Shown here piece by piece: positions 1 to 12,700 of a stretch of 64,000 nt of DNA. The notes beneath the pieces were generated by a model. The model had not been told where the DNA came from and did not search any database. It was given only the letters and a program-made list of their open reading frames with translations. The position numbers and the translations under genes are program-made. How positions within the stretch are numbered: position 1 is the stretch's first letter; every line of letters starts with the position of its first letter. Origin of the DNA: Blastomussa wellsi. Lineage: Eukaryota > Cnidaria > Anthozoa > Scleractinia > Plerogyridae. The stretch is from assembly GCA_947652115.1 (NCBI GenBank), contig OX393561.1, positions 4,190,605 to 4,254,604 on the forward strand. The letters run 5' to 3'.

Positions 1-3000
1 GTCAATAAGTCTTGGAAAGAACGTTTACGAATTTGCGTTAATCACAAGGAACGAAGACATGAAATGTATCATAGTGAAATTAACAAAAGGTGGATGTAGA
101 TTTCTGACAATTCGTAAGTAGATTATTAAACTGTATTTCTGACGAGAACGTTTCATCACTGTACTTCTCGCATAAACCATGGAAATTGTTTCTTTGCAGT
201 AAGCATTAACATGAAACTATTAATAATGTGAAACCCTTAGAAACAATAAGAAAACACACTCATTATTACAAATGTTTGAAAAGGCTAAAACACGACCCGA
301 CCTAATAACCACTGGCGTATTTATAGCGTGTGTTGCAATTGCTTCCTTGGAAAGTTCTCTATCGATATACTGAAGTCACATGTTACCCTGGACCTCAGTT
401 TCCAAGTGAACGCGCCATTAATAATTTCAGTCAACATAAATTCGACTGAAATAATTTATGCAAACAGTAATAAATCAAAATGGCAGGTCCTCGCTTTATT
501 TACACAAAATAGCTCGCAGGCGATCTATATTCATTTTGACACTTCGACTAATATTGGCGGATCGTAATTTTGACAACTTGCAAATGTGGATGTGTTGCTT
601 TAATGATAACAATTTAGACTTTGAAATTTTAATTTCCAAACCTTTGAAGTAAAGCGAACGACTTTTAAAAAACTGAAACTTTATCTTCACGTTATCATTA
701 CTTCGCGGGATGATTTTTTACGTCTTATTTCCTATTTTTCCTGTTTTCATTAAATTCCGATGGGATTTTTAAGAATAAACTTAACTCATGTATTCCATTT
801 TAACAGTAACAGTAAGAAAATGGCATATAAAACTTGTTACACGAAAAGTTATCTCATATCTATGAGTTGACATGTAACTTATATTACGCATGCATGCATC
901 AATACCGCCATATCTACAAGGGAGACGAAAATAACATGAAACCAAATCCGTTCAAAACACCATAACGAAAGGCCTACCAAGTAGAAACTGGCGGTAACAG
1001 ATACCTGTTCAATCATTTTGAAGAGAGGGGATTTGCTTGAAATGTTCACGTACCTTCAGTTTGAACCGGTCAAACAACCACCGCAAAGCTTGACGAGGTA
1101 TTCGTACACCTAGGTTCCTGCGAAAGCACATAAAATACAAAATTACCAAAAATATAAACAAAAGTTTGACGCAGCGGGAAAACGCGGAGAGCCCACTAAC
1201 CACCATAAAGTAACGAGATCTCTTTGTATGCGGCAGGTGAAAGGCCATTGAAACACTACAACGTGTCTCTGGAAAGTAAAAAGTGACACTTTCGCGCTCT
1301 CCAAGAACCTAGTTTGTATTCGTCACCGCTTTGCCTATCTAAATTGAGCCGTTTTGGCGAAGCTTGGACTTGGTGATTTTTAGCTTTGCATGAATATTAA
1401 CAGCCTCTACTGACTTTGTGAGGTATACATAATTTATGTTTTCGGGCGCAAAGCATCGGGTGGCCAAGGCGCTTGCGTCGAAATTCTGAAACACAAAAAG
1501 TGCTTATTACAATCTCTTTTTTCCCATTCTTGGTACACGCAAATTTTACATGATCCTATTACAAACGAGGGGGCAATGCCCTCGTCACCAAGTAATTGGA
1601 ATTTGAACTATATCTTCAAGTCTATGCCGACTAATTACATATTACAATAATTTGTTAATCAAAAGAATATACACGTTTATTTATTAATTCCCTTTCCTAT
1701 TCACTTCGGAATTATACGTGCGATACCATCTTGAGCTCAACCGTGGACGTTCATTTATTTTGCGGGTGCGTTGAAATTTTTTTTCTGAGCTAACTAAATT
1801 TATAATTGCCTTCATAACAAACCAGATGGAATAAAATGTAATATAAAATAAATAATTTTTTAGTTCTCCCTTAAACATATTTTGTTGTATTTGTTCTAGA
1901 AATTGCTTTGTCCCATAAAATTTATCAGAAAGACGTTTTCAATAGTGTGGTATTTGCTTGAAGGAAATATTAGCTGATGACAGAGTGTGAGAGTCATATT
2001 GAAAAAAAAAAAGAAAGAACATGTTTGTATGTATATTTTTACTGTTTATTAACCATGTTTTGATATTTCTTTCGCTCTTTTGTTTCTGAACTATACAAAA
2101 CCAATTTCTTTGCATCCTTGTATTTAGAAATTCACTGCAACGCACTGCAAAGTTGTACTTTATATTGTTGGTGTCTAGCAATTAATTCTTTTGTACACTT
2201 GTATATACTATTTCTATTGAAATTTTTGTTAATTCTTTTTATCAAGAAATGGTTACGGTCTACTAGAATTTCCTTAACACAAACGGCTAATGATTTCACT
2301 GAAAATTGTTAGGCTAGAATATAAGCCTCAACGTCTGCGGCAAATTTCATTTCTTTAGTAAATTGCATCTACACTATATTACGGGTCGACCTCCTTTGAC
2401 TTCGCTGTTTGTTTCACGTCTAAAGAACCAATAAACACGCTGAAAACAAGTGGAAGTTCTAAATTGAATTATTTAATAGATTTTTCATTGCATGTCATAC
2501 TGAAAATTTAAAAATTGACATTACTCAGTTTCAATTGAAAAATGTCTTCCTGGTTCACCGAAGAAAATTGTTTAGGAAATTCCTTGGTGTAATTTAGAAA
2601 GACGCTTATGACAGCTTATTCAAACAGTGACCTGACATTTGACAAATGTGAATTTACTCATCATTCAAGGTGAATTAAAAAAGCTACACGGATTAAAATA
2701 ATTGAATTCATTCCTCCTTTTACGGCGCCAGAATTCTTATCGGAATCACGCTTTTATAAAAGATCCATTATTCAAAACAACGTTGGTGTAAATTTAAAAA
2801 TCTTTAGCGGACGAAGATCTCGAAAAGGCATTCTTTTTTTTGAATAGATCCAGTGAAACATAACATAAAAACACATTATTTCCCAAGATTTAAAATTAAA
2901 GTTAGCATGAAAACCATTATCGTGAGCTAAAAAACATAAATAACTAGAAAATGTAAAGAAAAATGTTGGTTTAATCTGCCATAAAGTATTGCTCTCACCT

Positions 3001-3258
3001 TTGAAATACGTGTTTTGTGACTCATCCTGTCTTGGCCGGTGCATTTTCTCAATGTAGCCACGAGAGCTTTGATGCTATAGCACACAAGCAAGTTTAAACC
3101 ACAACCTTCTTAATTAATGCAGCCCGAAGGGCTGCGGCGACAGGTGGCTAAAGATTATTATACTGAACTAATAATTATTCAGTTTACGTGACATAACAGA
3201 TCACGAATTATAAATCACGAGTAATCCACACGCTCGCGTGCCGAAAGATAATATCAGC
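1..3258. other. Non-coding AT-rich region, no gene recognised
   Basis: Only short open frames (under about 90 codons) occur here, and none has a recognisable domain, a signal peptide joined to a splice donor, or low-complexity-free coding character. The sequence is AT-rich by eye. I see no tRNA, terminal repeats or microsatellite of note. It is probably intergenic, though UTR exons of a gene outside the window cannot be excluded. Confidence 0.6.
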
Positions 3259-3530
3259 TATTATTAAAAACTAGCTATGGTATATTGCATTTCCTGAGTT
3301 TTGATTGGTTTAGAGACAATGGTATATGAGCTCATATACCATTGACCTACAAATAGGATACGTGTACGCGTAAAAGAATAAATTTTTCGCAACGTTTTGT
3401 AGAAATTTTTTGGTCGTTTTTAATAAAACAATTATTCCACTCGCGCTTGTTGGATTTGAGATGGTTATAGCCAACGAGGCGCGTACCTTCTTATCCAACG
3501 CGCGCTCGTGGAATAATTGTTTAGTATTCG
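3259..3530. repeat. Dispersed MITE-like repeat, family A copy 1
   Basis: The block begins with TTATTAAAAACTAGCTATGG and carries two internal hairpins: a palindrome around GGTATATGAGCTCATATACC near 3321, and a foldback whose arms are near 3428-3460 and 3498-3525 (ATTCCACTCGCGCTTG against CGCGCTCGTGGAATAAT). The same sequence recurs in reverse orientation at 48671-48837, and its first part recurs at 19379-19500. A short palindrome-rich block at three places is typical of a non-autonomous DNA transposon. There is no coding capacity. Confidence 0.6.
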
Positions 3531-4626
3531 CATTTATCCGGTTTTCCGATAAGAAATGAGAAACAATCATCGATTTTCGGCTGCAAAATGTTCCACAATA
3601 ATATAATGCTGGCAAAATACTTCGCCTGTCACATTCCCGACTGTCACGTTGTAGAAATCGGCTTTGACCAGATCTCGCCCTTCCTTCGCCAAAAAGAGAT
3701 CTGGGAACGAGATTATGTTTGAAAGTTACAAAATAATGTGCAAGCTAAAACTAGATTAATATGTACGGATTAATATCTGTACATATTAATTAACTGTCGT
3801 CATTTCATACATTGTCTTACACATTTCATGGTTAGCTATACAAAGTCAATATCGTATTTGTTAAGGAGGCTCGAAAGGGTTTTCAGTCGCGCGCGCGCGC
3901 TTTCATAGCTCGCATCAGCTTGGATTCCAAATTTCCATTAATAGAGAAGCGCGCGCTAGATCTGAAATCCGATAAACCGGAAATGAACCGTGCGACAAAC
4001 ATTTCTTTTTATCTCGAAAATTATCTCTGTGACCTACCTTGATTTTTTGCTTGTGATTAATATTCCATATGCTGATTCAAATAAAAAAGTTTGGGAAAAA
4101 ATTATCTAGGGGAATTTTTTTGTAATTTATAAAACGCCTTTTCTAATATCATTAAATTTCCACTAAATATATTTTTTTTAATATTGGCAGGCAAGATGTA
4201 GAATTAAGGGAGCTTTTAAATAACGAAATAAAAATGACAGGTCACCGACTTATTTTTAAAGATAATTGCCAAAAACTGAAATTTTGGAGGTCTTTTGTCA
4301 CTGGCTGAGTGTTGCCATGGTAATTGCTATGACGCCATAAACGTTCTTAACGTATAGTATTAAATCTATTCATACTTTTCTCGAATGATCTTAAGCACGT
4401 ATCATGAAAAGACCATGTAAAGAGAATAAAACTAAAGCTAAGCTGTTTCAAAACTATATTGCCTTTTGCACAGCAAAAAAACGACAATAAAGAAGTATGC
4501 ATTTGTGGCTTATGTCACGCCATGTTCCGTGGGAATAAACTGCCTTTGCTATTGATATTTTATACTTAGTCGAACATCGTCTGACGATTTAAGTTATAGT
4601 TTGACAGTTTTAAATACCGTCTTAAA
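3531..4626. other. Intergenic, no gene recognised
   Basis: I see no coding frame of interest. A short GC dinucleotide run lies near 3891-3902, and a rare local GC-rich patch follows it. Otherwise the sequence is AT-rich. Confidence 0.55.
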
Positions 4627-4968
4627 TATTTCAACATTGAAATGGCATCAAGGGAAACTCGGAAAAAATCCGAGTCGCAGATGGGATTTGAACCCACGAC
4701 CCTCCGTGATCTAGTAGGATGCTCTAACCACTGAGCTACTGGAGGCTCTATGGTGAGCGAGGGTCAAATGTGGGTCTTGAATGGAACTGCATCGCGCGGT
4801 TACTCAGTCAAATGATGAATGGCACATATAGCTCTTAACTGCATCGTGCAGTAACATTAAAGCATATCAAAGATGCGACCAACCAACCTCCAAGAAAGCA
4901 GTCATTATGAAAGAAATACATCAACGTTGAAATGGCATCAAGGGAAACTCGGAAAAAATCCGAAGTTT
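4627..4968 (-). repeat. tRNA-derived SINE with a duplicated body segment
   Basis: On the minus strand, 4746 down to 4676 resembles a tRNA: a TAGCTCAGTGG A box, a D stem GCTC/GAGC, and a GGTTCAAATCC B box within a T arm. The 3' strand of the acceptor stem does not pair with the 5' CCTCCAG strand and the anticodon stem is broken, so this is a SINE head rather than a working tRNA. It is followed by a short hairpin (ACTCGGA, loop, TCCGAGT). The adjoining plus-strand block GGCATCAAGGGAAACTCGG occurs near 4642 and again near 4933, so the SINE body is present in two partial copies. Confidence 0.65.
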
Positions 4969-5883
4969 CAACAGGCCTCCCCCGCCATAAATGATGGCCA
5001 TATTCCGCCACGTTTAACCTGTGTATACCATTGGTATGGTTGTAGTTCAAATAATTAATCTAAAGAAAACCACTTTAGAAAGAAGAAAGAAAAAAGTACT
5101 TAACTCATGAATACTTAACTCAGAAGTTTCCACATTATCAACAGTCATTTTAGTGTCTACCATCTGTCATGCACTTACTCTTTGCTATGCGTCAGTGGCT
5201 TAGCTATAGAGCTGTTAATTCTAATGAACAAAGACTACCTCTGATATTGTAGCACAATTATGAAAAGGAATTCAAAAAGAAAAGTAATGATTTAAGATCC
5301 GTTTAATTCATCAAATTTAAATCGGCAGAATTTCTAAATAACCAATTAGTAAACGTTAGTCAATTAAAATAGTGATGACTCCACCGAAGAAAGAAGAAGT
5401 GGCGTTTCAAAGCCGACTTCTTTCAATTAATTCATTCATAAGGAGGTCATTTCAGTGGCCCCAGCACAATGCACGAATTTCGTATGTTGGCGCTGATATT
5501 TTGTCAGGCAAATATTAGAAGCAGAAATTTTCCAAAATTAATAAAAGCTTTTGTTTTCACACGGCTGTTGCTTATTGTCATTATTGTTGTATTGAAAGAG
5601 CTTTTTTACTGGCTGGGAACGTCCAATATAGTCAGTCCATATGATTTCAGGCCGATTATGCGAAAACATGCATGCCATTGGTCTGCATGACATGCATGCC
5701 ATTCCACTCTAAGTTTGTTTGCATCCAGCTGTTGAAATCGAAAATTCAAAATTAAGATAAATTCATATTCTGTTCAATTGATTAATAAGAAGTGACTTTG
5801 GAAAACATTTCACAATAAAGAATTGCGATAAAACATTTCTTAAAATCATTATAAAAATCTCAAAAGGTAAAAAGCTGAATTAA
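4969..5883. other. Intergenic, no gene recognised
   Basis: I see no supported gene. A small palindrome-rich patch of repeated GCATGC-type words lies around 5668-5700. Short open frames have no recognisable features. Confidence 0.5.
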
Positions 5884-6260
5884 AACCGACGACGTTTCGA
5901 CGTTACCATAATGTCATTATCAAGTCAAATTTTTTGGAAAAAACTACGTTCTTAAATACTGAGGCGGACAATAAAAGATGAATTAACAAGTTAAACAAAA
6001 AGTTTCGCACGTATGGAGACGTCCGTTTGGACGTTCAAATTAGGTTTGAATTGTTTGATGTAAAGCATTTCAAACACCAAACAATCAAATTTGCCTTTTG
6101 CACTTTCTCAGAATCTTGAAGTGGCTCTCATTCAACAGATCGCTGCTACCATGCGCTTCATGAAAATGCTTGCCGATTGCCAAATTTGTGTTCAGTAACA
6201 GGTTGAAAAAGGTGTCGGGCCGACATAATCTGCATCGCACAGATCACATACATAATAATA
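5884..6260 (-). mobile_element. Decayed Penelope-like retroelement, C-terminal end
   Basis: On the minus strand, positions 6095 to 5991 read in one frame, including KFDCLVFEMLYIKQ and LNVQTDVSIRAKLFV, and end at a stop. This is the characteristic C-terminal part of the GIY-YIG endonuclease region of Penelope-like elements. Further upstream (toward 6250), pieces such as LCDADYVG and FMKRMVAAIC lie in shifting frames with stops, so the copy is a pseudogene. Downstream of the stop, near 5895-5930 on the minus strand, lies GTCGAAACGTCG, which resembles the GAAA core and cleavage triplet of the hammerhead motifs these elements can carry. The rest of the element is missing. Confidence 0.7.
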
Positions 6261-7394
6261 ATTAATATTAATTTTCAATTAATTTTATTACTTTTCCGAA
6301 ATCACAAACATTTACACCCTTACCATTCTCCTTTGTTTCTGCACCGCTACCTTTTACTTCGGTGTTGGGCATTTTCAGAAAATAAACTGATTTTCATTCT
6401 ATTTAGTTAGACTCTTTTCAGAAGCTTCGATTAACCAACGATAAAGCGTAACAAAAATGGGCAATTATTTGTAGTACAATTAGTTCAGTCTTGATGAAAA
6501 ATATTTCAACATTACATTTATCGTAGTCCATCCTCTCTATTCGACTTTTCAACCACAGTTGTCAATATATCGGACTTGCTTATACCACGCAATATATTCC
6601 TCCGTGATTTAGTAGATTTTGTCATTTAATATCACACGATCGTGCAGGCCGTAGGATGTACAAAGATTCTTAAAGAAAATTCAGATTGCCAATATTTTAC
6701 TTGATGAAAAGTTCTTACATACAAGCGATGATAAGACATGATGTAAACTAGTGAAGCGAAGATTTGATTTAGCAAAAATTGAAGAACGCTAGTTTGAAAA
6801 ACTTTTGCGTTTTATTTCCTAAAATTCATCGCATCCGGTAGCAAGGAACGTGTCGGTAATAACGGTAAAATTTGATGGAACTCACATAATCCAAGGTAGC
6901 CTTCGCCGAACGTTAGAGTACAGGAATCCGATTAGTTAAGAGAATAAAAGTATGGACAATCATGGAGGTAGTTTTTGGTTAAGACAATACGCTGGACTGG
7001 AGAATGGATGTTTTTACCGTTCGCTAGGTTCCTACCATCCGCGAAGCAGACTCGACGCAATATAGTTAATTTTGTTAAAACACTCTGCTTTCCTTTTATG
7101 TCGTGGTCTCCTCACGAAATGATTTTAGATAAATAGGACAAGGGAGAGACATCGGACTGACAGAAACTTCTAAATGCGTTTAAATTCGGACCTTGGAAGT
7201 AAAACTTATTTTCGGAAACTCGTAAAGTAGTGAAAGTATGAGAGTATTTTTGCTGTTAATATTCACCAACGCCGTTTTTTGTGTTAAAAATTCTCGACAC
7301 TGATTTTTGAAGCGTAGAAGAAAGTTAATGAATAGGTAACGTTTTTGTAAAGTTACTGAGAGAGAGGACGAACGAGATACGAGGCTCTCAATGG
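6261..7394. other. Intergenic, no gene recognised
   Basis: AT-rich sequence without a supported coding frame or clear repeat. Confidence 0.5.
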
Positions 7395-7560
7395 CAGTAT
7401 AATTGCCAATAATTTAACTGTTAGCCGTAAACAAAAGAAAAATCTAACTGTTTGCAGTAAGAAAAGCTAAAAATATTTGACCATTAGGCGTAAAACAGCC
7501 AAAATATCAACCGTTAGCCGTAAAACACCAAAGTGTTTAACCGTTAGCCGTAACAGCCGC
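7395..7560. repeat. Degenerate tandem repeat with an AACCGTTAGCCGTAAAACA-type unit
   Basis: About five diverged copies of a unit near 35 bases follow one another. Each contains a version of TTAACCGTTAGCCGTAAAAC followed by an A-rich spacer. The left copies (ACTGTTAGCCGTAAACAAAA, ACTGTTTGCAGTAAGAAAA) are more diverged than the right ones. It is a minisatellite-like block with no coding sense. Confidence 0.6.
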
Positions 7561-9668
7561 TACCCAATTGAGACCTCCAGGTATTTACGATAGAGAGCTT
7601 GGAAGACTATAGTGACAATTCAATACCAAACAAACCGTAGTACTTAAAACTTGGGAGATGAATTTACATGAGTCAGCATCTTTAAAAATTTAAACGCAAC
7701 AAATATGTATTAGGGTATTAGGTATTGATAGACCATTTGCTGAAATGGGCTTCATCGAACTGAAGGAATTTGGAAGTCAGCAAATTCTGTTGTTTGTACG
7801 TAAAATGTCAGTTTTTCCTTGTCCTCATTTCCTCATCATGGGACGCATGCCGTATATTCTATCGGGGACCCAAAATGTTTGTCTTTGTCCCACGCTAGTG
7901 TCATTATTGATCATTTCATTTTATTAATAAAAAATATTGCTAGATTCTTGACAGTCAACGTCAATACCTTTTTTGGAACTACCTTTATAGCCTGTGTTTC
8001 GAAAAAGAATGTGCGTGTTGTTTAGTAACATCAAGATTGATTTTATGAACAATATATAGATACATGAGTACGATAGGGGCATTAAGTATTTAGAAGAATG
8101 TGTGCAAGAGGGCAGTTTCTCGTTCATACTCGTTGTTTGTGCCACTTTTTTCCCTAAAACAAGAATGTGTATTATAACGTGCAAGCAAATTACTCCTGAG
8201 TTTCAGAATGCTACTTTTACAGAGTCTTAGTCTCAATGAATGAAGACAACTTTGTTAATTTTAAATTTTTCAAATTCATCATTTGAAATCTGTTTCAGTC
8301 TTTCCCATCCTTAGCCATCCTTCTTCCTTTTTGGTTTAGTAACACTGCTTTGGGATTTTTCTTCCTTATTAAACTTTTATTTACAAGTTTTCTTTATTTT
8401 AAGGGGAATTTAGTTCCTCGTAAAAAATGACTCAAAATATTGTGACAGAGCTCCTTTAACAAAATGCCTTGCAATAATAGTTTACCAACGTAGACAAACC
8501 GCCAAAGATGTAGCATTAAACTGTGAAGAAACAAGACTGGCTTCCAATGGCAAACATTGAAAAGGATTGTAATTGACAAAGTTGAAATGTTTTGCTAGAC
8601 TTTTCAAAATGTGTTATCCGTGACAGAGCTGTTCTAATAGTTCTTTTTTGGCCGCATTAATTTTATTTGATCGCATGCTGAATGGAAACTTTTTCCCTTT
8701 CTTTATATATTTGATTCTCTTTCCTACAGCCAGTCCATTTAATTGTCAATGCGTGCCTTTTGTCCTATCATTACACCAACGCACCCAAGTGCACACACCA
8801 TTATCATGGATAAAACTTCCGAAAGAAATCTATTTCCGGTTATTCTCTCACGCAAAGGAATACAAAACTTTGTTTTATTCTTTTTTATTTTCCCAGCATA
8901 TTGAATTCATACTTCTGTAAGAAAGTAATATTGCAAAGAATATTAAGGTAAATTTAACAACAGTTTATTTCATTGAATGATTCGAAGTGATTTTTCGTGC
9001 AGAGAATCATTAAATTGAATTTTTAAGTTAGAGGAACTGGGAGTCCCTTTTTCGAGATGGTCATTTTGGTCGAATCTCAGACATTATAAGTGGCTCTTTT
9101 ACGTCATTTAGACAGCTTAAAAGATCTATGTTACAGTTTGTGCGTCTTGAAAAATGTAGCCTAATTTTTGAAATTCTTCATTAATCTGTCTCAATCTTCG
9201 ATCTTTTCAGTTAATTCCTTAAACACCCCGTTCCTCTTTGATGTAGCATCACCTCTTTGGTTGTTTTCTTCCTTAGCAACCTATTTTTTTTTTTTTTTGG
9301 TTTCCTGCATTTTAAAGGTAATTTGGTTCATAGCAGAAATGACTCAAAATATTTTGACGTAGCTACTTTAAACATTAATTGGATTCTTTCAGTCCGTCGT
9401 GTAATTAATGATGATGCGTATTATAATAAAAATAACTTATATTTTGCCGTGTTCGCTCGAGGAAAAAAAACACTGCTGACGTATTTTTTTCAATAAAAAT
9501 GAGTTGCGCACCTGTTCTCATAATTAGTCATTTGCGGTATTAAGTTAGTTCGAGAACAATTATTTCCTAATTGCTAACGTTCATAGCTTTGTATAAGCCA
9601 CTTACTAGCGCCAAGAGGTCATTTTCACGCCTTTTTGTGATCTATTTCTGAAAGCCACTGTGTGCGAG
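7561..9668. other. Galaxin upstream region with a diverged local duplication
   Basis: No gene is recognised. Two segments about 900 bases apart, roughly 8270-8460 and 9170-9380, resemble each other in order: both contain AAATTC(A/T)TCATT, a CCTCTTTGG or CTTTTTGG word, TTTTCTTCCTTA, TTTTAA(A)GG and AATGACTCAAAATATT(T/G)TGAC. This looks like an old direct duplication just upstream of the galaxin promoter. Short open frames here are not supported as genes. Confidence 0.45.
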
Positions 9669-9676
9669 TATAAATA
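9669..9676 (+). promoter_or_regulatory. TATA box of the galaxin gene
   Basis: TATAAATA lies 59 bases before the galaxin ATG at 9735, so transcription would be expected to start around 9695-9705 and leave a short 5' leader. The position relative to a signal-peptide exon with a good splice donor makes this a credible core promoter. No experimental start site is known. Confidence 0.6.
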
Positions 9677-9734
9677 GGACAACTTTGTTAACATTTGCTT
9701 GAGTCTGCACCTGGCTGGTCAAGTTCGAGACAAA

Positions 9735-12700
9735 ATGTTGCTGCCTTTGCTGTTGACTGCCTCTCTCACTTTATTGCTGGGCGTGAAAGATGCAGTCGGT
9801 ACAGCCAGTGTAGGAAGTCAAGTGATGAGCAAGTACAGAAACTTAGGTAAGGTAATTTTCTTTTATTGGAGTGCAATTATTGAAACTTAAATAATAAATT
9901 TCTTCCGCGTTACAGATAAGAGTAATGTTTACTTTAAAATGAGAAATATTTTCAATACGTTGTCTGTTTTTTGCTGGTCTCGTCAATCCGGTAAGCTAGT
10001 ATTACACTTACTGTAAAAGCTCGTTTTCAAGCCGATTACTTTATTGAAATTGCGTTCGAAGGATGAGGATGATCAATAGAAGCCTAGATGTAGAAACAAA
10101 AAACTTTGTTTTACTGCTTAAATTCTTTCGAGATATGGTAACGTGGATGACATAGAGATTATGCCATGGAAAGTGCGCACGAACGATTTTTATTTACGAG
10201 TTGCTATGCATCAAAAAACGAACAAATGAGCGCAGCGACGAGTGAGTTAGTTGATGCAAAGCAATAAAAATCGTTTAAGCACTTTCCATGGTACGGTGTA
10301 ATGTTTTTATTTCATACATACTGAGATTTTTTCTTTCTGAAAGCCGCGCGCTTGTTGCCTCTACTGTGAAGTACTATCGTTCGTGTCTCTGATTGGACGA
10401 AAGATGTATTTTCACAGTCGTTCGCTCAGTATGTATGAAATAAATATTTGAGAACATCGCGTTTAGAATTTCCAGGAGAGATTTCTAAAGCAAGCTAAAT
10501 TTTTCAAAACCATGTTTCCTGTACTAAGAAATTACTTTAATGTAGTAATACAGGGATGAAGGTTTTAAGCCTTACGTATACATTACGTGCAGTAGACACT
10601 CTCGGTTGAGTTTCCTTGATACTTTCATATCAGGGAATTTTTTTCGACCCGCAAATAAAATATCACCAAAACGCGATGTTCCGTGCACCAAAAAAAAACG
10701 AATGCGTAAACTGCAATTAGCATTCTGCCAATATACGTTTTTTTTTTATTTAAACTCTGCGAGAGTTAACTTTCAATGAGTTTGTTCCGTTTTAAAGAAA
10801 CAGATCTATTGATTTATAAATAAAATATACATATTCAAGTATAAGAATCTAAAGAGGAAACACTTCTGTCATATGTTTTCTGCAGCAATGAATTTGGGAA
10901 GTTTACTTACAACTTCTGTTCTAAGTAAGAGGAACCCAGTGAACAATCAATAATAATTTGATTTGGAATTTGATTAAATTTGGCCCGCTTGAATAAAAAG
11001 CTATTTCTATCTTAATTACTGAATATCGTGAAGAGATTATAGTTCCGGGATCGTGTATATTGTGCTTTTATTACGTTACCGTCTATTATATCTCATTGGT
11101 TTCTTGGCAATCGTTTTGTTCAGTAATGTAACGCTTGGATGGCCTAAAGTAGATGCGTGACGCACGCATCGGGACTAATATCAGGGCCTTTCAATTTTGT
11201 ACCTCGAATATTGTGTCCGTACAACTTCTACAATGCCTATGATCTGTTTAACTTTAACTTCTCTTTAAGGGGAACATTTTATCGCCAAGACATCATATTT
11301 TCAAGTTTTGTGTTCCCAAGTTCTGCCTATTTTAATTAGCGCTACCTAGCGATATTTGAGTAATTAGGCTCTCACAATTTCGTGGAACATCAAAAAACAA
11401 CAGTTCGAGAATTTTACAATTTTCTTTGTCGAACTAATATCAGTCAAATTTGTACTTGCAATATTGCTCTTGTACCGTGTACTTAGTTCAGAGGGAGGAA
11501 GTTTGACCACCAAGTGAGCATTTTAGAACGCCTTGCTTTCCCAAGATATATCTACTTGTAGACTTGTTTTCATTTTGTTTTAAATAATTAGGTGGCACAT
11601 CAAAGTTATGAAATCACGTAACTGACAATTCTCTTCATTTTCTTTTCTAATAATCTGTTTCAAAACGCAATAAAACTGCAAGAGGGATAATCAGTGGATC
11701 ACTATTAGAAATGCTTTTTAACGAAACACCTTTTTACTTCTTCACACCCCTCTGTAACAGACCCAGTGAAATCTTTATCCTCACAGGGTTTTCGGGAAAA
11801 AAGTCACCGGGCTGGCTAATTTACCACTGGGTCCGCTCGTTTTCTGTTTTATTTTTCTTATTTATTATTATTTTTTTAAACAAAATACGCTGGATCACAC
11901 CGCACAGTCACTGGGTAAAATCAAAATATTCACTGGGTACTGGGGAGACTAAATTTCCGCTGGGTAGGGAAAAATAATCCAATGGGTAGGGTTCAGCGGG
12001 TCTGTAACAGGGGTGTTTCTTCTTTTCGTAAATACTCGTATTCCTGTCCTTCTGGTTCTTGTCAGGTTTTACCTTTGTTTTCCCTTTCCCACTTGTCACG
12101 TTTTCTTTCTCCTCTTTGTTCGCCTGTTGTCTCGTTGTTCTCGTTCTTCTCAATATTTCAAAGTCATTAATTTATGTAAGACATCGAATTAAAAATTTAA
12201 GGAACTTTCAAAATTGTTCAAATGGTTCATCGAGTAGAAAGTTTTGTTCCTCTTGTCGTTCGATGACTTAAAAATATACAAAAAAGGTTTTCGGTAATGT
12301 AATTTTGAATTTATGGACTAAAGAACAATACCAGTAACGACATGCCCCCTTTGTAATAGATGATGTAAAATACTTATTAGTATGCCATGGATAAATGGAA
12401 ACGTCAATTAAATAAAAAACAGCCTTTTCAATAAACCGATAGTTTGCAACCTACCAAGCACTATTTCGCCGAGCAGTTTCACTAGCTGTTTTAGTAAATA
12501 TTTTCTATTTTCAGGAGAGGATATTGTAGTCCTCTCTTGATTTTCTGTTTGTGAGTGGACTAAGTATCATGTTAGCCAAGGATGACGCAATGACAACATA
12601 CAGCACTCATAAACCAAAGTTTGGATAAAGCATTTTAAATTATTCTAAAATATAATGTTTGAGCAGAAAGGAATTCCTTTGTTTTCTATTTATACAGAAG

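Noticed and set aside
4676..4746. A tRNA gene on the minus strand
   Set aside because: A and B boxes are good, but the acceptor stem and anticodon stem do not pair; it is the head of a SINE.
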